A DNA stretch of 64,000 nt, taken from Methylibium sp. NZG. Its GTDB lineage: Bacteria; Pseudomonadota; Gammaproteobacteria; Burkholderiales; Burkholderiaceae_C. The notes below the pieces were generated by a model. The model did not search any database. It saw only the letters and a program-made list of their open reading frames with translations, and was not told where the DNA came from. Where the stretch lies: assembly GCA_001263235.1 (NCBI GenBank), contig LGRD01000013.1, positions 1 through 64,000 of the forward strand, given 5' to 3'. A program made the translations under genes and the position numbers. Positions 44,311 through 53,502 of this stretch are shown here, piece after piece (within the stretch, counting starts at the first letter, position 1; each line of letters begins with the position of its first letter).

Positions 44311-45119
44311 TGCGTGGCCCCCGCCAACGCCGTCTTGGGCGCTTTGGGCGCTCTTGGCTGATGTTCGATCTCGGCCTTGATCGTGTTGACCACGTCGAAG
44401 AATTCGCGTGTTTGCGTGATGTCCAGCAAGCGCGGGCGCGGGAAGTCGATCGTGAAGGTCTTGGCCATCCGGCCCGGCCGGGCGCTCATCACATGCACCT
44501 TGTCGGACAGGAAGACCGCCTCGGGGATACTGTGGGTGATGAAGACGATGGTCTTTCGGGTTTCGAGCCAGATCTCCTCGACCAGCATGTTCATCTCGTC
44601 GCGGGTGAACGCGTCCAGTGCGCCGAACGGCTCGTCCATCAGTAACACCGAGGGGTCGAAGGACAAGGCTCGCACGATGGAGGCACGCTGCTGCATGCCG
44701 CCGGATAGTTCGCGCGGCATCTTCGAGCCGAAGCCACCCAGCCCGACACGTTCCATCAGGCCAAGCAGCCTGTGCGGATCGGGCTTCTTGCCGCTGATCT
44801 CGAACGGGAATTCCAGGTTCTTCTGGATCGTTCGCCAGGGCAACAAGTTGGCGTCCTGGAAGACCATCCCGATGTTCGGATTGGGGCCGTGGACAGGCAC
44901 GCCGTCCAAGCGAACTTCGCCGCTGGTGAGGTCGTGCAGGCCCGACATCGACCACAGCAAGGTGGTCTTGCCACAGCCCGAGGGCCCAACCAGCGAGACG
45001 AACTCGTGGTCACTGACGTCCAGGCTGACGTTGTCGAGCGCGTGCACGCGTCCCGACTTGGTCTCGTAGTACTTGGTCGCTCTGTCAATGACGAGCTTGG
45101 TCGGCGGCGTGGGGCTCAC
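44307..45119 (-). CDS. ABC transporter ATP-binding protein, SsuB/TauB-like
   Basis: A 270-residue ATPase. Walker A GPSGCGKTTLL at about residues 45-55, signature LSGGMQQR near 145 and Walker B VLLMDEPFGALD near 163. The start is GTG 45119 with an AAGGA ribosome site. It lies 36 nt after the MetX-like hydrolase gene. Confidence 0.92.
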   Translation of the reverse strand: MSPTPPTKLVIDRATKYYETKSGRVHALDNVSLDVSDHEFVSLVGPSGCGKTTLLWSMSGLHDLTSGEVRLDGVPVHGPNPNIGMVFQDANLLPWRTIQKNLEFPFEISGKKPDPHRLLGLMERVGLGGFGSKMPRELSGGMQQRASIVRALSFDPSVLLMDEPFGALDAFTRDEMNMLVEEIWLETRKTIVFITHSIPEAVFLSDKVHVMSARPGRMAKTFTIDFPRPRLLDITQTREFFDVVNTIKAEIEHQPRAPKAPKTALAGATQ

Positions 45120-45155
45120 GGAGTCCTTGAGGCTTGGATGTTGAGGTGGACGCGG

Positions 45156-46211
45156 TCAGGCCTCGAAGGCCAGCAGCTCGCGAAGGTGCTTGTCGACCTG
45201 GGCCGTGTAGGCGGGGTCGAATCCATTCAGTGCCATGTGGCCCTCGACCGCCTCGATAACCCTGAACTCCGAATTGGGAATCAGGCGGTGCTCGGCCTCA
45301 CAGTCGCGTGGTGGGAAGAACATGTCATGGCTGATCGGCATGACGTAACACTTGGCCTTGATTCGCCCCAACGCCTTGGCCAGATCGCCGGCCGTGTGGC
45401 GCGACACATCGCCCCGCTGCCACTTCCACGCCTTGCACAGCAGGTCATTGGCATCCATCGGCGCGAAGTAGGCGCGCATCACACCGTTGATGAAGTCGCG
45501 CTCGGACGACATGCCCAACAGCGACTGCCAACGCTTCTTTTCGTAGAACTCGGTGCTCCAGCCCAGGACGGAGAAGATTACTGCCATGCGGCTCAAGCCG
45601 TCGCGCACGTCCTCACTGCGCTCGTACCAGCCGCCGCGCCAGTTTGGGTCGCTGGTCACCGCTTCGATGAGCGTCTCGGTGAACAAGAAGTCGTGGAAGG
45701 TGTTGCAGGCGGTGGCAGCTACAACAGCAGCCCGCTTGACCATATCGGGATAGCGCACGGCCCATTCATAGACTTGTTGCCCGCCCATGGAGCCGCCAAA
45801 GACCAGGGCCAGATCCGTGATGCCGAACTCGTCCTTCAGCAGCCGCAGCTGCGCATCAACGTCGTCCCCGATGCGTACTTTCGGGAAGTACGCCATCGAC
45901 TGCGCGCCAGGCGTGTTGTGCGGTGAGCTCGACAACCCACTACCGATCTGATCGACGATGACGATGAAGTACCTGGCCGGGTCCAGTGCGCGCCCCGGGC
46001 CGACGTACACGTCCTCCATCACTTTGCCGGTGCCCGAGAACCAGGTCGTCACCAGCACGGCGTTGTCGCGCGCGGCGTTGAGCTTGCCGTGCGTGCGGTA
46101 GGCCAGCTTGCAGCCGCGCAGGGTCTCGCCCTCTTCCAGGACGAGGTCCCCGATGTCGCGGACCGAATAGGTGCCTTGGTTAGCGGGAGAGTAGAAGTCG
46201 TTGCTGATCAC
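45156..46211 (-). CDS. Alpha/beta hydrolase of the homoserine O-acetyltransferase (MetX) family
   Basis: A 351-residue protein. The nucleophile elbow is GGSMGGQQ (about residues 140-147); the acid is in PISHDMFFPP and the histidine in VEGHMALNG near the C-terminus, completing a triad. It has the MetX-like N-terminal half (CKLAYRTHGKLN, GPGRALDP) but genuine MetX usually carries GPSCFDL-type substrate motifs not seen here, so the substrate is probably not homoserine. GTG 46211 is the start. It is the first gene of the operon and its position beside a transporter suggests an esterase or acyltransferase acting on the imported compound. Confidence 0.8.
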   Translation of the reverse strand: MISNDFYSPANQGTYSVRDIGDLVLEEGETLRGCKLAYRTHGKLNAARDNAVLVTTWFSGTGKVMEDVYVGPGRALDPARYFIVIVDQIGSGLSSSPHNTPGAQSMAYFPKVRIGDDVDAQLRLLKDEFGITDLALVFGGSMGGQQVYEWAVRYPDMVKRAAVVAATACNTFHDFLFTETLIEAVTSDPNWRGGWYERSEDVRDGLSRMAVIFSVLGWSTEFYEKKRWQSLLGMSSERDFINGVMRAYFAPMDANDLLCKAWKWQRGDVSRHTAGDLAKALGRIKAKCYVMPISHDMFFPPRDCEAEHRLIPNSEFRVIEAVEGHMALNGFDPAYTAQVDKHLRELLAFEA

Positions 46212-46511
46212 GCAGTGGCTCTTTCAAGAACGCAGGGGTTCTGCATGGGTGCGATGGTTCTCGAACCGAACGCGTCTGAACATTGCGAGAAGTCGCGCAG
46301 GGATTTCCCTTTCCGTCAGCCACGCACTGGTGTTGCCCAAGCAGCGTCTGCCGGGGCGAGTGGCTCTGTGCGCCACCGCCCATCGGAGGGGCAGTCGGGA
46401 CTTGGCGGTCTGGGCCGCGACTTGCCTCAAGCAGGGGCGTCCGACCATTGCGAAAAGTCGCCTAGGGAAACCCCGCCGCGTCGGGCGCCGAGTCGGATGC
46501 ACAATTTTTGA
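46212..46511. promoter_or_regulatory. 300-nt divergent control region with a 31-bp imperfect direct repeat
   Basis: The spacer between the MetX-like gene and the LuxR-type gene carries two imperfect direct copies, 46273-46303 and 46438-46468, spaced 165 nt apart. Both share CATTGCGA then AAGTCGC and end in AGGGA. Repeats of this kind in a divergent regulator-operon spacer are candidate operators for the regulator. No credible gene lies here. Confidence 0.65.
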
Positions 46512-47423
46512 ATGAATGCTGATCGGCCCATGCTCGGCCAGCCCGGGTTCCCGTCGTACCCCGAAGTGGTTCAGTCGACGCTGCTTCGGTTGCGCGACGA
46601 TCTGCTCGGATCGACGGGTCGCATTCGTTGGCGCCCGGCCCGGAATCTGGCGGCGCACATGCTGCTGTTCGTGGACGATTCCAGACGTTGCTCTGAGATT
46701 GCCGTGGAGTGGATTCGCAGCGATCTCGACTGCTCGCGCGTGGACACTGGGCTCGGCGCTTCAGGCGGTGAGGTCTACGTGCCGGGCTACGCGGAGTCGC
46801 GGGACCCGGATGCCGAGGTGCCGACGTATGCTGGCACACGCGTCAACAACACAGCAGACGCGATGCAGCTCATGTGGAAGACGGAACATCCGATCGTCTT
46901 CAGAGACGTCGCCACAGATGGCCGCTTCGACTCTCGGCTGCACGACATGTTGGTGCGGGCAGGGACTACCTCAAAGATGGCTGCGCCTGTGGGCTATCGG
47001 GGCCGCTCGATCGGCTTGATCTGCGCCAATTGGGTGGGCCGCGCCATGCCCAACAGTTCGGGCCTGCACGAGCACTTCGAGTCGGTGGTCGGCGATGTCC
47101 TTGGGCCAATCCTTCTGGCGTCGCACGAACTGGCGGCGATGCAGGCCGCTGCCTGCCGGGCGGAGTCGAAAGGGAGTGACTGCGATGCGGGCGGGGTGTC
47201 TCGGGGACTTGTCTTGCTCACACCAGCCGAGCTCAAGGTTGCCTGGCTGGCTGCCTCCGGCCTGCCGTACAAGCTGATTGCCGACCGACTCAACAAGTCC
47301 TTTTCGACCGTTGACCACCAGCTGCGAAGCATCAGGCACAAATTGAGGGTGCGGACCTACGCTGAACTTGCGGCTGTGCTGGCGAACTCAGACAGGCCCA
47401 GTCCAAGAAGCGATCTGCAGTAG
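46512..47423 (+). CDS. GAF-LuxR-type transcriptional regulator
   Basis: A 303-residue regulator. Residues about 45-205 resemble a GAF sensor (HPIVFRDVATDG, MAAPVGYRGRSIGLICANW). Residues about 235-295 form a LuxR helix-turn-helix (LTPAELKVAWLAASGLPYKL, then HQLRSIRHKLRVRT). No classical Shine-Dalgarno precedes ATG 46512; the leader reads ACAATTTTTGA. Codon use looks less GC-biased than in the photosynthesis genes. It is divergent from the MetX-like/ABC/DhaLK operon and is its likely regulator. Confidence 0.85.
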   Translation: MNADRPMLGQPGFPSYPEVVQSTLLRLRDDLLGSTGRIRWRPARNLAAHMLLFVDDSRRCSEIAVEWIRSDLDCSRVDTGLGASGGEVYVPGYAESRDPDAEVPTYAGTRVNNTADAMQLMWKTEHPIVFRDVATDGRFDSRLHDMLVRAGTTSKMAAPVGYRGRSIGLICANWVGRAMPNSSGLHEHFESVVGDVLGPILLASHELAAMQAAACRAESKGSDCDAGGVSRGLVLLTPAELKVAWLAASGLPYKLIADRLNKSFSTVDHQLRSIRHKLRVRTYAELAAVLANSDRPSPRSDLQ

Positions 47424-47515
47424 ATCGGCTCTCCACGAGCGCCTCCTTCTGGCTGACGCAAGGTGGTGTAAGTTCACGGGGTTTCGCCGCACCCTCCCCG
47501 GAGCGAAGAAGTGGG

Positions 47516-48277
47516 TCAGTTCTTCAACCGCCACCCGGTGCGAAAGATCCACGCCACGATGACCAGCGACGCAACGAGGAACGCCAGCGTCATGCCCAGG
47601 CTGAGCCACAGGCTCACGTCGGCCAGGCCGTAGAAGCTCCAGCGAAAGCCGCTCACCAGGTAGACCACCGGGTTGAACAGCGCCACCGTCTGCCAGAACG
47701 GCGGCAGCATGTCGATCGAGTAGAAGCTGCCGCCCAGAAAGGTCAGCGGCGTGACGATGAGCAGCGGCACGATCTGCAACTTCTCGAAGCCGTCGGCCCA
47801 GATGCCGATGATGAAGCCGACCAGGCTGAACGTGACCGAGGTGAGCACCAGGAACAGCAGCATCCACCCCGGGTGCTCGACGTGCAGCGGCACGAACAGC
47901 GCCGCCGTGGCCAGGATGATGAGCCCGAGGATGATCGACTTCGTGGCCGCCGCGCCCACGTACGCCAACACGACCTCGAAGTACGACACCGGCGCCGACA
48001 GCAGCTCGTAGATGGTGCCGCTGAACTTCGGGAAGTAGATGCCGAACGAGGCGTTGGAGATGCTCTGCGTCAGCAGCGACAGCATGATGAGCCCCGGCAC
48101 GATGAACGCGCCGTAGCTGACGCCGCCGACCTCCGGGATGCGCGAGCCGATGGCCGCGCCGAAGACGATGAAGTACAGCGAGGTGGAGATGACCGGCGAG
48201 ACGACGCTTTGCATCAGCGTGCGCCAGGTGCGCGACATCTCGAAGGCGAAGATCGCGCGGACGGCGTGAACGTTCAT
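47516..48277 (-). CDS. ABC-2 type transporter permease
   Basis: A 253-residue protein with six membrane helices and the family motif region ([38 protein letters not shown]). ABC-2 permeases export polysaccharides, lipids or drugs. ATG 48277 overlaps the ATPase stop by 4 nt. The long frame extending upstream is ATPase sequence in another frame. Confidence 0.92.
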   Translation of the reverse strand: MNVHAVRAIFAFEMSRTWRTLMQSVVSPVISTSLYFIVFGAAIGSRIPEVGGVSYGAFIVPGLIMLSLLTQSISNASFGIYFPKFSGTIYELLSAPVSYFEVVLAYVGAAATKSIILGLIILATAALFVPLHVEHPGWMLLFLVLTSVTFSLVGFIIGIWADGFEKLQIVPLLIVTPLTFLGGSFYSIDMLPPFWQTVALFNPVVYLVSGFRWSFYGLADVSLWLSLGMTLAFLVASLVIVAWIFRTGWRLKN

Positions 48278-49344
48278 GACAGCCCCTCGTCCGACGAGTA
48301 CGTCGGCCGATCCCCAGGGGCCACGAGAGGCCCCTTCGTGGCCCTTGGGATCGCGGGCCGGCTTGGGAGCGGCCCGGCGCTCGGCCCGCCAGTCGGTGCC
48401 CCCATCGGTTTCGCGTGGTGCACAAGACTCACGAAGATGTCCTCCAGCGAGCTCTGCGTGGTGCGCAGGTCCTTGAACGGAATGCCCGCATCGCTCAAGA
48501 CCTTGAGCAGTTCGGCGATGCCGCTGCGCCCACCCTCGCTGTCGTTGGCGTCGTCGGTGTAGGTCAGGTCGTTGCCATCTTTCGACAACGCAAGCGCCGG
48601 GTTCGCAGCCAAGGCGGCCGGCAATTGCGGCAGCGGCTGCTGCAGTTGCAGCGTGAGCTGCTTCTGGCCGAGCTTGCGCATCAGCTCGGCCTTGCCTTCG
48701 ACCAGGATCAGCTCGCCCTGGCGGATCACGCCGATGCGGTCGGCCATCTCTTCGGCCTCGTCGATGTAGTGCGTGGTCAGGATGACGGTGACACCATCGT
48801 CGCGCAGGCCGCGCACCAGTTGCCACATGTCGCGGCGCAACTCCACGTCCACGCCGGCGGTCGGCTCGTCGAGGAACAGCACGCGCGGCTCGTGCGACAG
48901 CGCCTTGGCGATCATCAGCCGGCGCTTCATGCCGCCCGAGAGCGCCATGATGCGGCTGTCCTTTTTGTCCCACAGCGAGAGCGAGCGCAGTACTTTTTCG
49001 ATGTGCGCCGGGTCCGGCGGTTGGCCGAACAGGCCGCGGCTGAAGGACACGGTGTTCCACACCGAGACGAACGCGTCGGTCGTCAGCTCCTGCGGCACCA
49101 GGCCGATCATCGAGCGCGCGGCGCGGTAGTCGCGCACGATGTCGTGGCCGCCGACCGTGACCGTGCCGCTGCTGGCCGTCACGATGCCGCAGACGATGCT
49201 GATCAACGTGGTCTTGCCGGCGCCGTTCGGGCCGAGCAGCGCGAAGATTTCGCCCTGCTGAATGTCCAGGCTGACGTTCTTGAGGGCGGAGAAACCGGAA
49301 GCGTAGGTCTTGGAGAGGTTCGAGACGGAGAGGATCGCAGGCAT
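48274..49344 (-). CDS. ABC-2 type transporter ATP-binding protein with repeat-derived C-terminal tail
   Basis: A 356-residue ATPase. Walker [12 protein letters not shown] near residue 39, signature [10 protein letters not shown] near 138 and [12 protein letters not shown] near 158. The usual domain ends about residue 313. The last 40 or so residues ([17 protein letters not shown], ending [12 protein letters not shown]) are encoded by a dispersed palindromic repeat, so the stop codon is supplied by the repeat. It pairs with the permease immediately downstream. Confidence 0.9.
   Translation of the reverse strand: MPAILSVSNLSKTYASGFSALKNVSLDIQQGEIFALLGPNGAGKTTLISIVCGIVTASSGTVTVGGHDIVRDYRAARSMIGLVPQELTTDAFVSVWNTVSFSRGLFGQPPDPAHIEKVLRSLSLWDKKDSRIMALSGGMKRRLMIAKALSHEPRVLFLDEPTAGVDVELRRDMWQLVRGLRDDGVTVILTTHYIDEAEEMADRIGVIRQGELILVEGKAELMRKLGQKQLTLQLQQPLPQLPAALAANPALALSKDGNDLTYTDDANDSEGGRSGIAELLKVLSDAGIPFKDLRTTQSSLEDIFVSLVHHAKPMGAPTGGPSAGPLPSRPAIPRATKGPLVAPGDRPTYSSDEGLS
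48281..48388 (-). repeat. Dispersed palindromic element, copy B, inside the ABC ATPase gene
   Basis: Reverse complement of copy A at 2951-3030. A 36-nt block (48353-48388) is identical; the hairpin part CCGACG-TACT-CGTCGG differs from copy A by paired changes that keep the stem. Copy B has an extra 27-nt hairpin, GGGCCACGA / TCGTGGCCC, not present in A. It is translated as the tail of the ATPase. Confidence 0.85.
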
Positions 49345-49451
49345 GCTGGCGAGGATAGCGCGCCGCTCTGCCGCCTGCTGCGTGCCGCCCGCTGCATGCC
49401 ACCCGCCTCAGGCCAGGGCATCGGCCCTGGCCCACGTGTGTCAGGCCCGCT

Positions 49452-50135
49452 TCAATTCCCTGCGAAGCAGTACATCCGTCCCGAGCCGCCGGTGCGCACC
49501 AGCGCCTCCTGGCTGCAGCCGGCCGACTGGTGCGAGAAGTTCCAGGACTTGGCCCAGTTCTCGGGCAGCGGGCCGATGCGGTCGTGGTGGCCGACGATGG
49601 CCGAGCCGTCGGTGCTGCTCGTCCAGGCCTTGCAGGTGGTGTCCTGCTGCGGGGCGAAGGCGGTGCCGTCGGCACGCGAGCCGGTCAGGATGTCGTGCTC
49701 GTTGGGCGTGTCGCCGCGGCCCTTGACGACGGCGCCCTTCTCGTCGAGCGCGGTCTCCTTGCCGAGGTTGTTGCCGTTGTGCAGGTGCGCCACGTCGCGC
49801 GCAATCAGCACGCCTTTGGCGTTGTGCCACGGGCCGTTGCCGATGCGGTCGCGCGCGTTGATGGCCGGCACGGCCGGCGTGGTGGCGGTGGCGAACGTGG
49901 GCGGCACGCTGAGGTAGGCGCGCCAGGTCTTGTTGCCCGCGCCGGCCGCAGCCGCGAGCTTTTGGCACAGCGCGTCGGCGCCGGCCAGGCCGCCCAGGTC
50001 GCCACCCTTGCCGCTGCCGGCGCTGCTGATGAAAAAGCTCATCGGGCCGGTGCTGGGCGGCGTGGCGCACGCGGCCAGCAGCAGGCCGGCGGCGGCGGTC
50101 AGGGCCAGGGTCAGGGGGGCGGGGGTCTTGCGCAT
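49452..50135 (-). CDS. Putative lipoprotein with endostatin-like domain
   Basis: A 227-residue lipoprotein with a lipobox LLLAAC ending at Cys23. The mature domain ([38 protein letters not shown], and a C-terminal RMYCFAGN) resembles small bacterial endostatin/lectin-like domains from memory. Three or four cysteines (ALCQK, DTTCKAW, AGCSQ, MYCF) could form disulfides. ATG 50135 is preferred over the longer frame. It follows bchO by 121 nt on the same strand; a photosynthetic role is not supported. Confidence 0.65.
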   Translation of the reverse strand: MRKTPAPLTLALTAAAGLLLAACATPPSTGPMSFFISSAGSGKGGDLGGLAGADALCQKLAAAAGAGNKTWRAYLSVPPTFATATTPAVPAINARDRIGNGPWHNAKGVLIARDVAHLHNGNNLGKETALDEKGAVVKGRGDTPNEHDILTGSRADGTAFAPQQDTTCKAWTSSTDGSAIVGHHDRIGPLPENWAKSWNFSHQSAGCSQEALVRTGGSGRMYCFAGN

Positions 50136-50256
50136 CGTGAAGCTCCTTGGGGAGGGGTGGGGAAAGCTCGGCTCGGGGAAGGCGAGCTGTCGAAAAACGA
50201 CTTCGAGAGTGTCGTGGGGCAACCTGTGATTACGCACCGGCGGCTCGTCTGATTCC

Positions 50257-51273
50257 TCAGGGTGTTCCCGGTTGCGCTTGCACAGGCAGCGCGGCGGTCA
50301 GCACCTCGGCGGCCACGCGCTCGGGTTGCTCTTCGTGCGCGAGGTGCCCCAGCGCGGGCAGCGTGACGAGCCGCGAGTGCGGCACCAGCGCCCTCACGCG
50401 GTGCGCGTGCGCGGGCGGCACGGCCAGGTCGCCCGAGCCGACGACGAGCGTGAGCGGCGCCTGCAGGCGCGGGAAGTCGCGCTCCAGCGGCTGCAGGTCC
50501 CAGTTCGCCATCATCGCCAGCGCGCCGGCCGCGTGGCCGGGGCTGCGCAGCAGGCGGCCGTAGAGTTCGGCGCCGCTGGCGTCCAGGCGCGAGCCGGTGC
50601 CTTCGATGAGGCGCTGCACCGCGGCTGCATCGGCGGCGCGGCGCGCAAACAGAGCGGGCACGAACGGCACCGCGGCCATCAGCTTGGCCACCGGCGGGAA
50701 CAGCAGGCCCGGCAGGCCACCGAGCGGCAACAAGGCGCCGTTCAGGCTGACGAGCGCGGCCGGTGCGATGTAGCCGTCCAGGCACATGCGCGCGGCGATG
50801 GCGGCGCCAGCCGAATGGCCGACCACGAGCTGCGGCTGCACCTTCAACGCCGCCAGCAGATCGCTCACCGCGCGGGCCATGCCGGGCAGCGACATCTGCC
50901 ACGCCGGCGCCGGGCCGGTGAAGCCGTGGCTGGGCAGGTCGAGTGCGATCACCTGAAAGTGCGGCGCGAGCAGCGGCACCAGGCCACGCCACGAATGGGT
51001 GGCGGCGCCGGTGCCGTGGAGCAGCAGCGCGTATGGCGCGGTGTCGGACGCAGTTGCGGTCGCGCTTGCAGTTGCATGTGCAGTTGCATGCGCAGTCGCA
51101 GTCGCAGTCGCAGACATGGACGCAGCAGGCGGCGATGCCTCTGCTGCGCGCGCCGACGCTGCGCCTGTCTGCTGCACATGCCAGCGCAAGCCCGCCGCAT
51201 CGACAAAACGGCTCGCCGCACGGTGCGGCCAGCCGGCGCTGTCGCGCTCCCAGTCGAGCCTGTCTTTGCTCAC
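50257..51273 (-). CDS. bchO: Alpha/beta hydrolase BchO, magnesium chelatase-associated
   Basis: A 338-residue hydrolase-fold protein found in bchIDO operons; its exact role in magnesium insertion is unknown. The nucleophile elbow is GHSAGAAIAA near residue 145, and HGTGAATHSW near residue 85 is the oxyanion region. Starting at GTG 51273, it overlaps the bchD stop as GTGA. Residues 52-79 are an in-frame tandem repeat of Ala-Thr-His that no BchO should need. Confidence 0.88.
   Translation of the reverse strand: MSKDRLDWERDSAGWPHRAASRFVDAAGLRWHVQQTGAASARAAEASPPAASMSATATATAHATAHATASATATASDTAPYALLLHGTGAATHSWRGLVPLLAPHFQVIALDLPSHGFTGPAPAWQMSLPGMARAVSDLLAALKVQPQLVVGHSAGAAIAARMCLDGYIAPAALVSLNGALLPLGGLPGLLFPPVAKLMAAVPFVPALFARRAADAAAVQRLIEGTGSRLDASGAELYGRLLRSPGHAAGALAMMANWDLQPLERDFPRLQAPLTLVVGSGDLAVPPAHAHRVRALVPHSRLVTLPALGHLAHEEQPERVAAEVLTAALPVQAQPGTP
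51037..51120 (-). repeat. Hexanucleotide-like tandem repeat inside bchO
   Basis: Units resembling GCAGTC, GCAGTT and GCATGT repeat across about 84 nt and are translated as a low-complexity Ala-Thr-Ala-His stretch of about 28 residues near the N-terminus of BchO. Because units are 6 nt, slippage would keep the frame. Confidence 0.8.
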
Positions 51274-53339
51274 GCCCGGTTCACGGTGGCCAGTCGCACC
51301 GCGCTCGACAACGCCGCCGCCCCCGCGTACGGCAGCGGCAGGTAGCCCGCGCCCATTGCAGTGGCGAGCTGCTCGGCGGCGGGCTGCGGTTGCGGCGAGG
51401 TGTCGAGCAGCAGCGCGGTCACGCCGGCCAGGCGCACCTGGCGGGCGGCGGCCAGTGCGTCTTCGCCGGCGCGTTGGCGGCCGGGCGTGCCGTCGCGCGC
51501 GATGTTGCCGCGGCCGTCGGTCAGCAGCACCAGGATCGGTGTTTCGCCGCGGCGCTGGATCGCATCCGCCAGCGCCAGCGCGGCGTCGATGCCGGCCGCC
51601 AGCGGCGTGCCGCCGCCGCCGGGCAACCCGGCCAGGCTGCGCTTGGCGCGCACCAGCGAGCGCGTCGGCGGCAACAGCAGCTCGGCTGTTTTGCCTCGAA
51701 AGGCGAGCACCGCCACGCGGTCGCGCCGCACATAACAGTCGGCCAGCAGCAGCTCGACGGCGCCCTTGGCCTCGGCCAGCCGGTGCAGCGCGGCCGAGCC
51801 GGAAGCATCGACGATGAACACGGTGGTGGTCTCGCCGTGTTGTTTGTAGCGGTTGACGTGGAAGTCTTCGCGACGCACCTGGATGCGGGCCGGGTGCGGC
51901 GGCGCGGTCGCGGCACGTCCTGCGCCGGGTGGCCGGGCCTGCCCGGTGCCGCGTCGTGCGCGGTCGGGTTCGCCGTTGCGGGGGGCGGCGCCGGTGCCGC
52001 TTGAGGCGTCGTCGCGCCCGCCTTGTTCGCCCCGGGCCTCCAACTCGCGCCCGCGCACCGCCTGCCACGGCGCAGCGGCACGCAGGGTTTCAATCACGTT
52101 CAGCCGCGCACCGGCGCGCGGTTCGCCGCGACGCACGCCGCTGGGCCGGCCGCGCAGGCGGTTCAGCCGGACCTGACCCGCGCGGCCGGCCGAAGCGCTG
52201 CGCGAGGCGCCGCCCTGCCCGAGCTTCAGCGCGGCGAGCAGGCCAGCGGGGATGGCGGCGCGCGCGGCGTCGAGGATCAGGTCGTCGAGGGTGCCGGGGT
52301 CCAGGGGCGGTGGCTCGTCTTCGGCGGGCGCATCGTCGGTGGCGGCGTCGCCCTCGGGCTCGGCGCTGGCCGACTGGGGCTGCGGCGCGGGCTCGGCCGG
52401 CGGCGGCGGTGCGGCACTGTCCTGCGGTGGGGGTGCGTCGTCCCCGTCGGCGAGCCCGGGTTCGGGCTCGGCGGCGTCTGCCGCCAGCGTCGGCATCTGC
52501 GTGGCGCGCGGGGCCAGCACCAGGCGGGCGGCGAGTGCGGCGTCGCGCTCGCTCACCTCACCGCGGCCGGCCAGTGCCGCTGCCGCGCGCGCCACGCGCA
52601 AGGCGTGCAAGGGCGCGCGGGCCGAGTGAACGCCCAGCGCCAACGCGGCAGCGCACAGCGCCTGCACGAGTTCGTCGCTGACCGACACGTGCGGCAGGCG
52701 TGCGCGGGCGGCGGCCACGTCGTCGCGCACATCGGCCGGCGACGCATCGAGCTCGTCGGCGCTGGCCGTGAGGCCGCCCGCGGATCGTTTCCCTGCGCTC
52801 GACGGCAACGGCTCGAGCGGCAACATGAATGCGCACCGATCGCGCAGCGCCGCGGGCAGTTGCTCGTCGTCGGCCACGCCTTCATCGAGCGCCACCACGC
52901 CCACGCGCGCCGGCTGTCGCAAGGCCAGACCATCGCGCTCCATCACCACCTCCTGCGTGTCGAGCACGGCGGCCAGGCGCGCCGCCGTGCCGGCCGACAG
53001 GCGCTCGGCCATCGCCAACATCAGCACGCCACCGTCGGCCTCGGCGATCAGGCCGCGCTCGGCCACGGGCCGACCGGCGCGCAAAGTGGCGGCCAGGTCG
53101 AGCCCGCCGAGCAGGCGCGCGTCGTGGATGTGCAGCGGCACGCGGCGCACCGGCGCATCCGCCGGCAGCACGCCGCGCAGCCAGGCCAGCCAGCGCTCGC
53201 GCTGTAGGCCAGCGGGCGAACGCAAGGCCACGCCGCCGATGCCGACCGGGTCGACGGCGAACAGCGTGGCAGCGTGCAGCGCGTCGGCCCACGCGGCTTC
53301 GGCATCGTCACGCGCGATGCGTCGCCCTGCCTCGGCCAT
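51270..53339 (-). CDS. bchD: Magnesium chelatase subunit D
   Basis: A 689-residue ATPase-like subunit that forms the ring complex with BchI and docks onto BchH for magnesium insertion into protoporphyrin IX. The N-terminal half is AAA-like with a degenerate P-loop, then comes a Pro/Glu/Asp-rich linker (residues about 290-345), then a vWA domain with the MIDAS motif DASGS near residue 508 and TDGRGN near 590. ATG 53339 was chosen. The frame beyond it is repeat-derived. Confidence 0.94.
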   Translation of the reverse strand: MAEAGRRIARDDAEAAWADALHAATLFAVDPVGIGGVALRSPAGLQRERWLAWLRGVLPADAPVRRVPLHIHDARLLGGLDLAATLRAGRPVAERGLIAEADGGVLMLAMAERLSAGTAARLAAVLDTQEVVMERDGLALRQPARVGVVALDEGVADDEQLPAALRDRCAFMLPLEPLPSSAGKRSAGGLTASADELDASPADVRDDVAAARARLPHVSVSDELVQALCAAALALGVHSARAPLHALRVARAAAALAGRGEVSERDAALAARLVLAPRATQMPTLAADAAEPEPGLADGDDAPPPQDSAAPPPPAEPAPQPQSASAEPEGDAATDDAPAEDEPPPLDPGTLDDLILDAARAAIPAGLLAALKLGQGGASRSASAGRAGQVRLNRLRGRPSGVRRGEPRAGARLNVIETLRAAAPWQAVRGRELEARGEQGGRDDASSGTGAAPRNGEPDRARRGTGQARPPGAGRAATAPPHPARIQVRREDFHVNRYKQHGETTTVFIVDASGSAALHRLAEAKGAVELLLADCYVRRDRVAVLAFRGKTAELLLPPTRSLVRAKRSLAGLPGGGGTPLAAGIDAALALADAIQRRGETPILVLLTDGRGNIARDGTPGRQRAGEDALAAARQVRLAGVTALLLDTSPQPQPAAEQLATAMGAGYLPLPYAGAAALSSAVRLATVNRA

Positions 53340-53502
53340 GCTGTTTCCCGTACCCTCTCGGTTGGCTGCTGCCGCGTCGGCCTGCCGATCAAGCGGACGC
53401 CGCGGATCCGGCTTTGCCGGTCCGCCAGCGGCGCCCCCTGGGTCACGAAGTGGCCCGTGCCGGCCCTCTGGGAGCGGCGGAGCCGCTTCGGGGGGGATCA
53501 CG
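53340..53502. other. 163-nt GC-rich spacer between bchI and bchD with palindromic segments
   Basis: This spacer breaks an otherwise tightly packed operon. It contains short inverted segments, for example CGGCTTTGCCG (53408-53419 area) and GAGCGGCGGAGCCGCTTC (53470-53490 area), resembling REP-like elements between Burkholderiales genes. No promoter was recognised. Confidence 0.6.

Noticed and set aside
46201-46515. Short plus-strand frame between the MetX-like gene and the LuxR-type gene
   Set aside because: It covers the divergent spacer, has no recognisable domain and its content is explained by the direct repeats.
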